Shown: positions 15,376 through 23,462 of the stretch, one piece after another
Layout: every line of letters starts with the position of its first letter
How positions within the stretch are numbered: the first letter of the stretch is position 1
Assembly: GCA_016839765.1 (NCBI GenBank)
Contig: JAEOTP010000014.1
Coordinates: 1-46,435, forward strand
DNA from: Promethearchaeota archaeon
GTDB taxonomy: Archaea; Asgardarchaeota; Lokiarchaeia; Sigyniarchaeales; SOKP01
Reading direction: 5' to 3'
Length of the DNA: 46,435 nucleotides
Notes under the pieces: model-generated
Databases searched by the model: none
Told to the model about the DNA's origin: nothing
Seen by the model: the letters and a program-made list of their open reading frames with translations, nothing else
Made by a program: the position numbers and the translations under genes

Positions 15376-17340
15376 TCAGAGGTTTTTCAATTTTTCTTGT
15401 TCCTTTAACTTCTTTTTTTCTAATTTTTTCTTTTGTTTTTCTAATTTTTTTCGCTTTTTTGCTTCTAACTTCGCTTCTTTTTCTTTTTGTTTTCTTTCTA
15501 GTTTTAACCTTTTAAGTTCTTCTTTTTCTTTTTCAATAGCTTCTAGTTCTTCCCTTTCCTTTTCTAAACGTTCCCTTTCTAGTCTTAGCGCTTCTTCTTT
15601 CTCTCTTTCAATTTTTTCCAATCGTTCTTTTTCTAATTGTTCTTGGGCTAATCTTTCTTTTTCTATGCGAATTCGCTCGAGCCGCTCTTTTTCTTTTCTT
15701 TCCTTCTCTTGTCTTTCTCTCTCTTTTCTTTCCCGTTCTAATCGTTCTAATCTTTCTTTCTCTAGACGAGCTTTTTCTAATCGTTCTTTTTCCAATCGTT
15801 CTCTTTCCGCAATCTCAAAAATCCATTCATCGATTTTTCGAGTTAAATCCCCTTTTTCTTTTTCTGGTAATCCGAAGCCAGGTTCTTTTTTAATGTAAAT
15901 ATTGGCATATTTGCTCATTTCCCAGACTTTTTTCTGGTGTAATGTGGTTGCGCTCACACCCATTTGCCGAGCACTTTCTCTCGCGACTTCAAAAGCTTGT
16001 CCTATAGATTGCATTTCATAATTTTCTTCAATTACTTTTTTTAAATAGAGAAGGATTTGGTTAATATCTGCTTTAGGTGGAGGTGGTAACGGTTTAAGTT
16101 CGACAGTTACAGATTTTAAAGTGTCTAATTCAAAAGGTTCTGGTTCAATTTCTCTTATTTCCGGAGCTTCAAAATCGGAAATTGGAATTTCAATTTTATC
16201 TGAGATGATGGGCTGCTCTACGACGCTAGGTGATACAAAAGTTTTTTTTGCTTTTCTTTTAAATTGCATTGGCCAACTGATAAATGCATAAAGGCGATCT
16301 TCGGCTGAAACAAATAATGATGCTTTAGATGTACCTGAGTCTCGCTGTGAAGAGATTGGTGGTAGATCCGATCTTAAAATTAAACCCGCTTGTTCTATAA
16401 TAGAAAATAGATACATGGGATCAAATTCAAGATTAGAATAAATCATTTTCAAGGTTTTAATATTATCCTCAATAATGCTGAGATTTATTTGAGAGATGGT
16501 TCCCTCTAAAAGCGTATCTGTCGCGAATGTAATCCCTTCTAGTCCTGCTGTTGGATTGAGGTAAGATGAATCAGAGATAGCTTTCATTTTCTCAGAAACC
16601 AAAATTTGGTTATAAAAGTCCCTATGTGAACTTAGAATCTTATGACCCTCAATTGAGATGGGATATGAATCCTCCTTACATATTTCTTCCATCAACTCTA
16701 AAAATATATCCTTATGAGGTATGAAAACATTTCGCATCAAAGCACCTTTTATAAAGGTTAAATGATCCTCTGATTTATTAGATAAATCAACAGGAACTTT
16801 TATCACTTTCTCTGCGATAATTACGTCGCGATCCTCTTCTAAAGTGATATTTCCTGAAGTAGCCATTAGATCATAGACAAAGTCTGACAACACTAATCCT
16901 GTGAGGATTCTATGATCAGTTATATATTTGCCGGATTCTAATTCAAATTTAAGGAAATAATACCCGAGGCCAAATAAGTAATGAAGGGTTCCTTGATTGG
17001 TTTCAATTGAATAATCATAGCCACTAAAAAATATAACGATGTCCGTCTCTATTTTTGAGACGGGATGATGGACATAGGTTCCTAATGTGGGATACCCTAA
17101 TAAATCACTCCAACTAGGGATCATAAACAGCGAGTTGTTAGGATATAATTTATTTTCCATTTTCTGTTTTTCAATTCTTTCCTTTTCAATTCTTTCCTTT
17201 TCAAGTCTTTCCTTTTCAAGTCTTTCCTTTTCAAGTCTTTCTTTTTCAAGTCTTTCTTTTTCAAGGGCTTCTTTTTCAAGTAACTCTTTTTCTAACTTTT
17301 CTTCTTCCATCTCATCTTCATCCATTTTCTCAATCCCCAT
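15376..17340 (-). CDS. Large protein with charged single-helix arms around a globular core
   Basis: 654 aa. Residues 14-63 are a run of (E/K)RLEKE-type heptads and residues 511-654 a second, longer E/K/R-rich helix. Both have the charge pattern of stable single alpha-helices or coiled coils. Between them sit a mixed alpha/beta region (64-375, starting LYPNNSLFMIPSW), a Pro/Glu linker (376-432, with PLPPPPK) and a helical segment (433-510). No enzymatic motif, signal peptide or membrane helix was seen. The N-terminal repeats are near-identical at the DNA level and probably unstable in length. It may act as a cytoskeletal or scaffolding element; this is a guess from shape only. The core is not recognised. 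Confidence 0.7.
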   Translation of the reverse strand: MGIEKMDEDEMEEEKLEKELLEKEALEKERLEKERLEKERLEKERLEKERIEKERIEKQKMENKLYPNNSLFMIPSWSDLLGYPTLGTYVHHPVSKIETDIVIFFSGYDYSIETNQGTLHYLFGLGYYFLKFELESGKYITDHRILTGLVLSDFVYDLMATSGNITLEEDRDVIIAEKVIKVPVDLSNKSEDHLTFIKGALMRNVFIPHKDIFLELMEEICKEDSYPISIEGHKILSSHRDFYNQILVSEKMKAISDSSYLNPTAGLEGITFATDTLLEGTISQINLSIIEDNIKTLKMIYSNLEFDPMYLFSIIEQAGLILRSDLPPISSQRDSGTSKASLFVSAEDRLYAFISWPMQFKRKAKKTFVSPSVVEQPIISDKIEIPISDFEAPEIREIEPEPFELDTLKSVTVELKPLPPPPKADINQILLYLKKVIEENYEMQSIGQAFEVARESARQMGVSATTLHQKKVWEMSKYANIYIKKEPGFGLPEKEKGDLTRKIDEWIFEIAERERLEKERLEKARLEKERLERLERERKERERQEKERKEKERLERIRIEKERLAQEQLEKERLEKIEREKEEALRLERERLEKEREELEAIEKEKEELKRLKLERKQKEKEAKLEAKKRKKLEKQKKKLEKKKLKEQEKLKNL

Positions 17341-17542
17341 ATTAGCAACTCTAAATATAAATTTTTGTTAATATTTTTTTATAGAATAACTGTTTCTTAC
17401 TTCTTAGTATAATAAAATTCATTATATTATAGTTTTTGGATTTATTTATTATAGATTTAAAATAAGGAAGTAAGGATTAAAGTTTATAAGTTTTAGAAGT
17501 AAAATTAGTAACAATTAATAATTTTAAAAAAGGTAGAAAAAA

Positions 17543-18823
17543 GTGTCTCAAGAACACCAGTTTGCATTTTCTTTATCTGAAATTGAAACAAAGCTTAAAT
17601 CAAGACCATTCTACGCTCTATTCTTCAATATAGTGCTACTTTCTATATTCTTTATTCAAGCATTAAGAGTTTATTTACCAGGAGTATATGTTGCAATGTT
17701 TCATGTTGTATTTGGGTATAATATCGTGGAAAATTTACTTATTTTGCTAACATTAATATTTTTTGTAATACCCGCCTTTACGAATACGATATGCAAGATT
17801 GTAGGCATTCGGAGGTTAATGATTAGTTCTATCTATATTATCGCTATAGCTCGACTCTTGATTGCTTTTCACTTACCAAATTTGTGGCAAACAATTTTAT
17901 CTGGGATTATTGTTACTACATATGGAATGTTTATTAGCACTTTTCTCACATTATGGATTAAGGATGAAAGCACCGATATTAAGCGCTATAATAAAATAAC
18001 TATGGTCATTTTCTCATTTTTATGTGCTTTTGTTCTTGATTATTTAATTCGAACAATTGGATTTTCTCAGGATATATCTTTATTACCCCCTGGATTCGAT
18101 GCTAATATATGGTATATTACTCAATATCTCTGGTTAATACTACAGATTCCTCTAACGATCCTTTGTATTTATTTTACGATATTGTATTTTCCCAGATTTA
18201 CTACGGCATCTGATTTAAACATAAAAGAAGAATCTAAAACGAAAAGAAAAAGGACTGTATATTCTTTAGTTTTTATGGGTATTGGGATGTTTTGGTTTCT
18301 ATTATTTAATATATTTCTATATCCAAATATGATAGCCCATTACACAGCAACCAGTTATTATATCAGTAATATCTTAAGTATTAGTGCTCTGATAGCTACA
18401 ATAATGATTTTATTATACGTAAATAGACGATTTACGTTCAGCATTAAAACATTAGTAATATTAAATGGCTTTATGATTGTGTCAGTTTGTTTGTTTTTAT
18501 TTTTAGGTACTACTCTTGCTTATGTGGCGGTGATTTTAATATCTATTTCATTGATTATTATGTATTTAAATTTCTTTATACTTTTATCCTATATGTCTAC
18601 TGTTGTCTATAAATGGGAAAAAGTGAAGACCATATCGAATATTTTCGCGATCGGACTTGTTTTCTATGTTTTATTTACAGTTTTTCATATTTTCACTACT
18701 GATTGGGCATACGTAATATCTGCTTTTAAAGGATATGGTCCTGTGATAATACTTATAGCCGTAATTATTTTTTCTATCTCTTCAGTTCTATCAATTCAAT
18801 TAAATCAAACAGGGAGGGAATAA
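17543..18823 (+). CDS. Twelve-helix membrane protein (partner of an EEP-fold enzyme)
   Basis: 426 aa, GTG start (VSQEHQFAF). About twelve hydrophobic segments are seen, beginning FNIVLLSIFFIQALRVY (28-44) and ending PVIILIAVIIFSISSVLS, with a charged cytoplasmic loop near 225-240 (EESKTKRKR). MFS-like spacing is possible, but no MFS signature was read. The gene stops 3 bases before the ATG of an endonuclease/exonuclease/phosphatase-fold gene, so the two are translationally coupled. In eukaryotic CWH43/PGAP2IP a polytopic membrane region is joined to the same type of EEP domain for GPI-lipid remodelling. This pair could be a split, distant analogue; that is a hypothesis and does not rest on recognised sequence similarity in this protein. 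Confidence 0.7.
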   Translation: MSQEHQFAFSLSEIETKLKSRPFYALFFNIVLLSIFFIQALRVYLPGVYVAMFHVVFGYNIVENLLILLTLIFFVIPAFTNTICKIVGIRRLMISSIYIIAIARLLIAFHLPNLWQTILSGIIVTTYGMFISTFLTLWIKDESTDIKRYNKITMVIFSFLCAFVLDYLIRTIGFSQDISLLPPGFDANIWYITQYLWLILQIPLTILCIYFTILYFPRFTTASDLNIKEESKTKRKRTVYSLVFMGIGMFWFLLFNIFLYPNMIAHYTATSYYISNILSISALIATIMILLYVNRRFTFSIKTLVILNGFMIVSVCLFLFLGTTLAYVAVILISISLIIMYLNFFILLSYMSTVVYKWEKVKTISNIFAIGLVFYVLFTVFHIFTTDWAYVISAFKGYGPVIILIAVIIFSISSVLSIQLNQTGRE

Positions 18824-18826
18824 AGA

Positions 18827-19636
18827 ATGAATAAAAGATTTAAAATCGTTTTAGCAATTGTACTAGTTTCACCGTTGGTTCTTTCAGTAATAACATTTGG
18901 CATTGGAGAATTTCCCAAAGAAGTTTCTCCTAAATCAGAATTAACTTTTATGACATATAATATTCATTTTGGTCAGGGGATGGATGACTTGCTTAATCTT
19001 GAGCGAATTGCTCAAAATATATTAATTGATGATCCCGATATCATTGGACTACAGGAGGTTGAGGTGGGTAGAATAACGTCTCAAGGTGTAGATATGGCAT
19101 TCTGGTTGGCAAAAAGGTTAGGTATGAATTATTATTATCGTAATCCTCTAGATAATTTGCACGTTATGGGAAATGCTATCCTGAGTAAATATCCAATCGT
19201 ATTAAGTAATAGTTATCCGCTTCCAAGTCTGCTACAAGAAAGAGTATTTATTCACTGTGTCGTAGAAGTTAGTGTAAGCATAAGGATCGATGTATTCTGT
19301 ACTCATATAGGAATCAGAACAGAAAATAAATCAGCTCAAATCGATTTTCTACTTGAAAAAATTACAGAAATTTCTACATCTCCTAAACGAGTATTAATGG
19401 GAGACTTTAACTTACAGAATGATACCTTAGAAATAGCAAATGTACTTAATTACTTTAATGATACAGCGATTGAATTTGGTGCAGCAATTCGTGCCCCCAT
19501 TGATTATATTTTTGCCACTGGATACCAAGATATTTTAGATTATCATGTAATCACAGATATGTTACCCGACATCGATTCTCCTACTGAATTTGGCTCTGAT
19601 CATTTACCTGTTGTTTCAATTATAGATTTCTCCTAA
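18827..19636 (+). CDS. Endonuclease/exonuclease/phosphatase (EEP) family protein, membrane-anchored or secreted
   Basis: 269 aa. The N-terminal 5-25 (FKIVLAIVLVSPLVLSVITF) is a signal peptide or anchor, so the enzyme faces outside. The full EEP active site is visible: N45 (TYNIH), E77 (LQEVE), N116 (MGNAIL), H160 (CTH), D193/N195 (GDFN), D226 (PIDYIF) and D258-H259 (GSDHLP). The fold covers DNase I, AP endonucleases, sphingomyelinases and inositol-phosphate phosphatases. Extracytoplasmic location and coupling to a polytopic membrane protein favour a phosphodiesterase acting on a lipid headgroup. Substrate is inferred only. Catalytic set intact. Confidence 0.85.
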   Translation: MNKRFKIVLAIVLVSPLVLSVITFGIGEFPKEVSPKSELTFMTYNIHFGQGMDDLLNLERIAQNILIDDPDIIGLQEVEVGRITSQGVDMAFWLAKRLGMNYYYRNPLDNLHVMGNAILSKYPIVLSNSYPLPSLLQERVFIHCVVEVSVSIRIDVFCTHIGIRTENKSAQIDFLLEKITEISTSPKRVLMGDFNLQNDTLEIANVLNYFNDTAIEFGAAIRAPIDYIFATGYQDILDYHVITDMLPDIDSPTEFGSDHLPVVSIIDFS

Positions 19637-19762
19637 TAATCTAAAGCTTAATATTACTATGGTATAAATTGAGGATTTAGAAGAATTAATTAAATTTTTA
19701 ATGATAAAACGTTCTAGTTCAGATTAAATTGAAATTAACATAGTGTATAATAATCGACAGAA

Positions 19763-20713
19763 ATGAAACGCTCAAGTCTAGCAAGTTTATTGGGGACTCT
19801 GAGTCTCGGGTTAATCATTAGTTCGTGTATTTTAAGCCCAAATCCAACGAATATTGGTCTTATTCCCCTCGGAATATTGTTTTCAATATTGTTAATATCC
19901 GGCATTCTTGGTTCTTATTTCGGAGTTCGAACTTCAAATATTTATTATCATTATTATATCTACTATCCCTTAACGCGGTTTTTGTTTACTTACTATGGAA
20001 TTATTTCTATAGTGATAAGTCTAATTGCGATGTGTGTTGATATATCAATATTGGGGATAACTAGTGAGATATTATGGATTTCAAGTGCTGTGATTGGGAT
20101 TGTAGCGGCAATATTGTATCGTAGCGATAAAGAAAAACACGTAGCGGCCAGTTATTCCCCAGAAGTTAGAGATCAGACTAGAGGGATGTATGATGCTACA
20201 TTTAAGATAGTTCTGTTTGGTGAACCAGAAGTAGCAAAAGCAAATTTAACTCAGAAATTCTTGACAAATCTATTTGTATCCGATTCAAAAATGACGATAG
20301 GTGTCGATTTTGAAGTTAAAAGTGCAGATGTTGGGGGTAAGAAAGTTAAATTACAATTATGGGATTTTAGTGGAAAGGAACGATTTAAATTTTTACTTCC
20401 AACTTACGTTCGAGGTGCTAAAGGAGGTCTTTTTGTTTATGATGCGAATAAAGAATCTTCTATCAGGAGTATTGATGAGTGGTTAACAATTATTCGAAAC
20501 AAGATTACACCAGAGGTCGAATTCCCCATAATAGTTGTGGGGATTATCTCAGATATGGTTAATAATCAACAGATTTCTGCTGAAGAAGGCATCAAAATTG
20601 CAAAATCACGAGGGCTAGATGGTTTTATTGAATGTAGTGTTGAAACAGGGGAGAATATCGAAGAAACATTTGAAGCTCTAGCACGATTAATCTTGGAAAG
20701 ATCCAACGCATAA
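19763..20713 (+). CDS. Membrane-anchored Ras-like pseudo-GTPase
   Basis: 316 aa. Residues 8-119 contain four membrane helices (about 8-24, 30-53, 73-92, 96-119). After a linker comes a small-GTPase fold (145-316): KIVLFG strand, switch-I Thr178 in MTIGVDFE, G3 WDFSGKE (200-206), RGAKGGLFVYDA, and G5 position CSVETG. The P-loop reads GEPEVAKAN (153-161) and lacks the GKS/T that binds phosphates; G4 is IISD rather than NKxD. The domain is therefore probably unable to bind GTP normally. Most small GTPases attach to membranes by lipids; a built-in four-helix anchor is unusual. It follows the EEP gene on the same strand after 126 bases, which contain a likely promoter of its own. Confidence 0.85.
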   Translation: MKRSSLASLLGTLSLGLIISSCILSPNPTNIGLIPLGILFSILLISGILGSYFGVRTSNIYYHYYIYYPLTRFLFTYYGIISIVISLIAMCVDISILGITSEILWISSAVIGIVAAILYRSDKEKHVAASYSPEVRDQTRGMYDATFKIVLFGEPEVAKANLTQKFLTNLFVSDSKMTIGVDFEVKSADVGGKKVKLQLWDFSGKERFKFLLPTYVRGAKGGLFVYDANKESSIRSIDEWLTIIRNKITPEVEFPIIVVGIISDMVNNQQISAEEGIKIAKSRGLDGFIECSVETGENIEETFEALARLILERSNA

Positions 20714-20725
20714 TTAGTGCGTATT

Positions 20726-21682
20726 TTAAAAATTAAACAATTTTTTCAATTTATCAACTGTTTCAGAATCAAATTTTCTAAATATGGAATAAGCAGTAAT
20801 TGGTATAATGCAACCACAATTAGAACATAAGAGTGATGAATTTCCCATGACACAAAACTTTTGCGTTCCATCAGGATAATAACTCTTTATTTCACCGGAT
20901 TTAAATACACAATATGGTACAAATTCTTTTGACATATATACTTCTAACATTTTTTTGGAATAAAAAATAAAATCTCCATATTCACGCATAACTCTTAACA
21001 TCGTTACTATTGTTTTTTTTAAGATATTTCCTTTTAATAAAAGGGGGTCGTTAGGATAACCAGTATACATTAAGAAAACTAATCCAGAAGCACCATTCTC
21101 ATAGGCAATTTTGACAATATCATTAATTTCATTATAATTTATGGCCATGATGGTTGTTGCAACCACCGGATTACTTACCTGAACAGTTTGTAAAACTTTG
21201 TCAAAAACCTTCACACCTCTTATCTTATTATGGGTTTCCTTAGTACCATCTATACTTACCCAGTATTTTGGTTGTTTATATCCATTAAATTGAGGTAAAT
21301 TTATAACTCCATTTGAAACAACTTGAACTGAGGGGAAAATCTTAATCGCTTCTTTTATAACATCTATTCTTAAAGTAGGTTCTCCACCAGTTAAAACTGC
21401 TGTTTTTGTTCCTAAATCTCTATGATATTTAAAAACTTTGATCCATTCTTCCTTGGATAATTCTATTCTTTTATTTTTTAATTCCATGGATGATAAGGAA
21501 AAATAACAATGCTTACATTTTAAGTTACACTTCCAAGTTACATCATAATTCATATATAACGGAACCTTTTTTATTCTTAACTGTAAGATTGATAATCCCA
21601 TGGAAATAATTCTTATTATATTATTTGCAGTAAAGAGTTTCATTATGAATATTATTCTTGGATATAATTTATCATTAATCAT
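20726..21682 (-). CDS. Radical SAM enzyme
   Basis: 318 aa. The CxxxCxxC cluster motif is CNLKCKHC (C52, C56, C59), followed by LTGGEPTLR (SAM-binding GGE motif) and VSIDGTKETHNKIRG, all typical of the radical SAM/SPASM-related group (MoaA/PqqE-like). Near the C-terminus several cysteines (C in YC, FC, LCSNCGC) can hold an auxiliary iron-sulphur cluster. Product unknown. Met14 is a possible later start. It converges on the pseudo-GTPase gene (12-base gap) and is divergent from a sialidase remnant. It may serve the radical SAM/transferase operon at 22.7-27.9 kb, but it is separated from it by the opposite-strand ATC-hydrolase-like gene. Confidence 0.85.
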   Translation of the reverse strand: MINDKLYPRIIFIMKLFTANNIIRIISMGLSILQLRIKKVPLYMNYDVTWKCNLKCKHCYFSLSSMELKNKRIELSKEEWIKVFKYHRDLGTKTAVLTGGEPTLRIDVIKEAIKIFPSVQVVSNGVINLPQFNGYKQPKYWVSIDGTKETHNKIRGVKVFDKVLQTVQVSNPVVATTIMAINYNEINDIVKIAYENGASGLVFLMYTGYPNDPLLLKGNILKKTIVTMLRVMREYGDFIFYSKKMLEVYMSKEFVPYCVFKSGEIKSYYPDGTQKFCVMGNSSLLCSNCGCIIPITAYSIFRKFDSETVDKLKKLFNF

Positions 21683-21731
21683 GGATTAATGGAGAACAAT
21701 TTCTACCTAGAATTTTCTTTTTAAATTTTAA

Positions 21732-21911
21732 AATCTTTCAAAACAAGTATATGAAGGACCTTCAGGCCTATCTTCCATTGCAATCCTATCAGATTACACA
21801 ATCTGTATATTATTTGAAACTGGGAAGTATGACATTCGTGAATCTATAACGTTAATAAAAGTTGATCTTGATTGGCTTACAGATGGACGGGACATGGTTG
21901 TTCCAATATAA
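21732..21911 (+). pseudogene. C-terminal remnant of a sialidase (BNR/GH33-type)
   Basis: Open frame of about 60 codons without a start: QVYEGPSGLSSIAILSDYT continues through ICILFETGKYDIRESITLI to a DLDWL end. This matches the last strand pair of bacterial sialidases (GPSxYSxL...DGxIxxLYE...I...xFxLxWL). The frame is closed by TAA at 21729 and 21909, and no upstream sialidase sequence is found, so only about 60 of some 350-400 residues survive. Any active-site arginines, Asp box repeats and the nucleophile region are gone. Confidence 0.7.
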
Positions 21912-22103
21912 ATATTAAATATTTAAACCTTCTTTTTTAATTATTTATTTGATTAAATTCCTATATTCATTCCTTCTTTGGCTAATTTTAATACAGATAT
22001 TATTCTTAAGAGAAAGTTTTTATACTAAAATATAAGTATATCACTTACAGAACTGTATAAAAAATAATTTATACATTAGAATGAAATCTAATTAAAATTT
22101 TAA
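21912..22103. other. AT-rich spacer with promoter of the ATC-hydrolase-like gene
   Basis: Together with the preceding remnant it separates divergent genes. A TATA-like tract tttttatactaaaatataag at about 22018-22038 precedes the gene at 22117. No gene was seen in the spacer. Confidence 0.4.
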
Positions 22104-22109
22104 AGAGGT
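22104..22109 (+). promoter_or_regulatory. Shine-Dalgarno site supporting an ATT start
   Basis: agaggt ends 7 bases before ATT at 22117. The open frame runs from 22096 and has no ATG, GTG or TTG until 22186, yet residues encoded from 22117 (ISLEDTFAGAKNAFILLDAF) look like real protein. Confidence 0.55.
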
Positions 22110-22116
22110 AATAAAA

Positions 22117-22599
22117 ATTTCACTTGAGGATACATTTGCTGGAGCGAAAAATGCGTTTATTTTACTCGATGCTTTTATAGGTACAGTGATAAAGGAAAAT
22201 GGAGAGGAGAAAGCGTATAACATGATTGAAGAAACCTGTCAAAACATAGGAGCGCTACAAGGTAGGATGTCAAAAAGCCAAGCAAGACGGGAAAAAATTA
22301 AAGAGATGAATCCAAAAAACGCTTCATTTTTAGCTTCAGGTGCTATTAAAGGATTTGGTATTGAAACAGAGATTCTTAAAGAGAGTGACGAAAAAGTGAG
22401 CATAAAAGTAGGGAAATGTCCTGTGTATGAAGCTGCCAAAATGATGGGTTTAGACCCAGAACCATTGTGTCGGAGGAGTGCTATACCATTTATGAATAGT
22501 TTAGTTAAAGAATTAAGTCCTAATTTACAATATGAGCTTGAAAAATTCAGAACCGGACAAGATGATTTTTGTGAAGAGTCAATTGCATTGATAAAATAA
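22117..22599 (+). CDS. L-2-amino-thiazoline-4-carboxylic acid hydrolase-like protein
   Basis: About 160 aa if begun at the ATT at 22117 behind a good Shine-Dalgarno site; 137 aa from the first GTG (22186). The C-terminal half shows the family pattern: GKCPVYEAAKMMG, LCRRSAIPFMNSLV, and a final G-x-DDFCEESIALI strand with conserved cysteine. The cysteines at CP and at the last motif could be catalytic or redox-active. ATC hydrolases take part in bacterial cysteine formation from thiazolines, but many archaeal relatives are of unknown function, so only the fold is claimed. It is an isolated plus-strand gene between minus-strand radical SAM genes and ends in a T-rich terminator. Confidence 0.6.
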   Translation: MSLEDTFAGAKNAFILLDAFIGTVIKENGEEKAYNMIEETCQNIGALQGRMSKSQARREKIKEMNPKNASFLASGAIKGFGIETEILKESDEKVSIKVGKCPVYEAAKMMGLDPEPLCRRSAIPFMNSLVKELSPNLQYELEKFRTGQDDFCEESIALIK

Positions 22600-22617
22600 A
22601 ATAGGTTTAATAAACTG

Positions 22618-22637
22618 GTTTTTTCTTTTTTTTTTTT
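22618..22637 (+). terminator. T-run terminator
   Basis: Nearly unbroken T tract (ggttttttcttttttttttt) about 20 bases after the stop of the ATC-hydrolase-like gene. Archaeal RNA polymerase terminates at such tracts without a hairpin. Confidence 0.55.
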
Positions 22638-22683
22638 ATTCATTTTGCTATAAGAATTAATTTTTCTATTAGAAATTGTTATT

Positions 22684-23457
22684 TTAAAATCTAAGAAATT
22701 TCCTATTCCCTCTCTCTGGGAATATTAGATATTTTTTAAATTTAACTTTTAGGCGTTCTTGGGACATACCTAAACGCCACAGCCAATAAATCCAAAACCA
22801 TATTACATTTATATAAAGGAATCCGTTTTTTTCATATCGCCTGGTTGATGTAAGCACCGTTGAATGAATATATATAAATCTTTTCTTTCCATATTTTCTC
22901 AAGCGCCGCGAGAAATCAAAATCTTCACAAATCCATAAAGATCGAAATCCTTTAATTTTTTCAAAAACGGATTTACGGATAAAGATTGCATTATCTCCTG
23001 GAAATGTTCTTAGCAATCTCACAAGCCAGTTACCTATTCCTTGCCACCAGAAATTAGCAAATTTAAGGAAAGATGATCGTTTAACAATAGGATTCCAATT
23101 CCAATCTTTTTTAAAACCTCCTCCAATAACATTAGAATCTCTTAATCTATAAAGAACTCGTATTATTGCGCCTTCTGGCAAAATTGTATCAGCATGTAAA
23201 AATAGTAAAATGTCTCCCTTTGCGTGCATTGCACCTGCATTTAACTGCTGATACCGTCCCCTTGGTCCAATGATCACCTTATCTGCTAACTTTTGTGCAA
23301 TTTCAAGAGTTCCGTCTGTGGATCTACCATCACTGACAATTATTTCAATAGGAGCTGCTTTTCCTGAGGGAAAATATGCTGCTAAGCGAGCTTTCTTAAT
23401 AGTTAATTCAATATTTTCTGCTTCATTCAAGGTAATGATAATTATACTGACAATCAT
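22684..23457 (-). CDS. Family 2 glycosyltransferase, TIGR04283-like
   Basis: 257 aa. GT-A fold: VSIIIITLNEAENIE at the N-terminus, IIVSDGRSTDGT nucleotide-sugar loop, RGRYQQLNAGAMHAKGDILLFLHADT with the metal-binding HAD, FPGDNAIFIRK and a CEDFDFSRRLRKYG acceptor-side motif. This pattern is that of the 'rSAM/selenodomain-associated transferase 2' group. It is last in the operon, 5 bases after its usual partner (transferase 1 type, 23463-24257). In known arsenosugar-type clusters such pairs add a sugar to a radical-SAM product. The sugar and acceptor here are unknown. Confidence 0.85.
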   Translation of the reverse strand: MIVSIIIITLNEAENIELTIKKARLAAYFPSGKAAPIEIIVSDGRSTDGTLEIAQKLADKVIIGPRGRYQQLNAGAMHAKGDILLFLHADTILPEGAIIRVLYRLRDSNVIGGGFKKDWNWNPIVKRSSFLKFANFWWQGIGNWLVRLLRTFPGDNAIFIRKSVFEKIKGFRSLWICEDFDFSRRLRKYGKKRFIYIHSTVLTSTRRYEKNGFLYINVIWFWIYWLWRLGMSQERLKVKFKKYLIFPERGNRKFLRF

Positions 23458-23462
23458 AATAA

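Noticed and set aside
17087-17371. Plus-strand frame rich in SFSSLSFSS
   Set aside because: Antisense of the ERLEKE repeats in the minus-strand 654-aa gene. Same reason for the frame at 15665-15898.
22239-22643. Minus-strand 134-codon frame
   Set aside because: Lies antisense to the ATC-hydrolase-like gene, whose plus-strand product matches a family and has a Shine-Dalgarno site.
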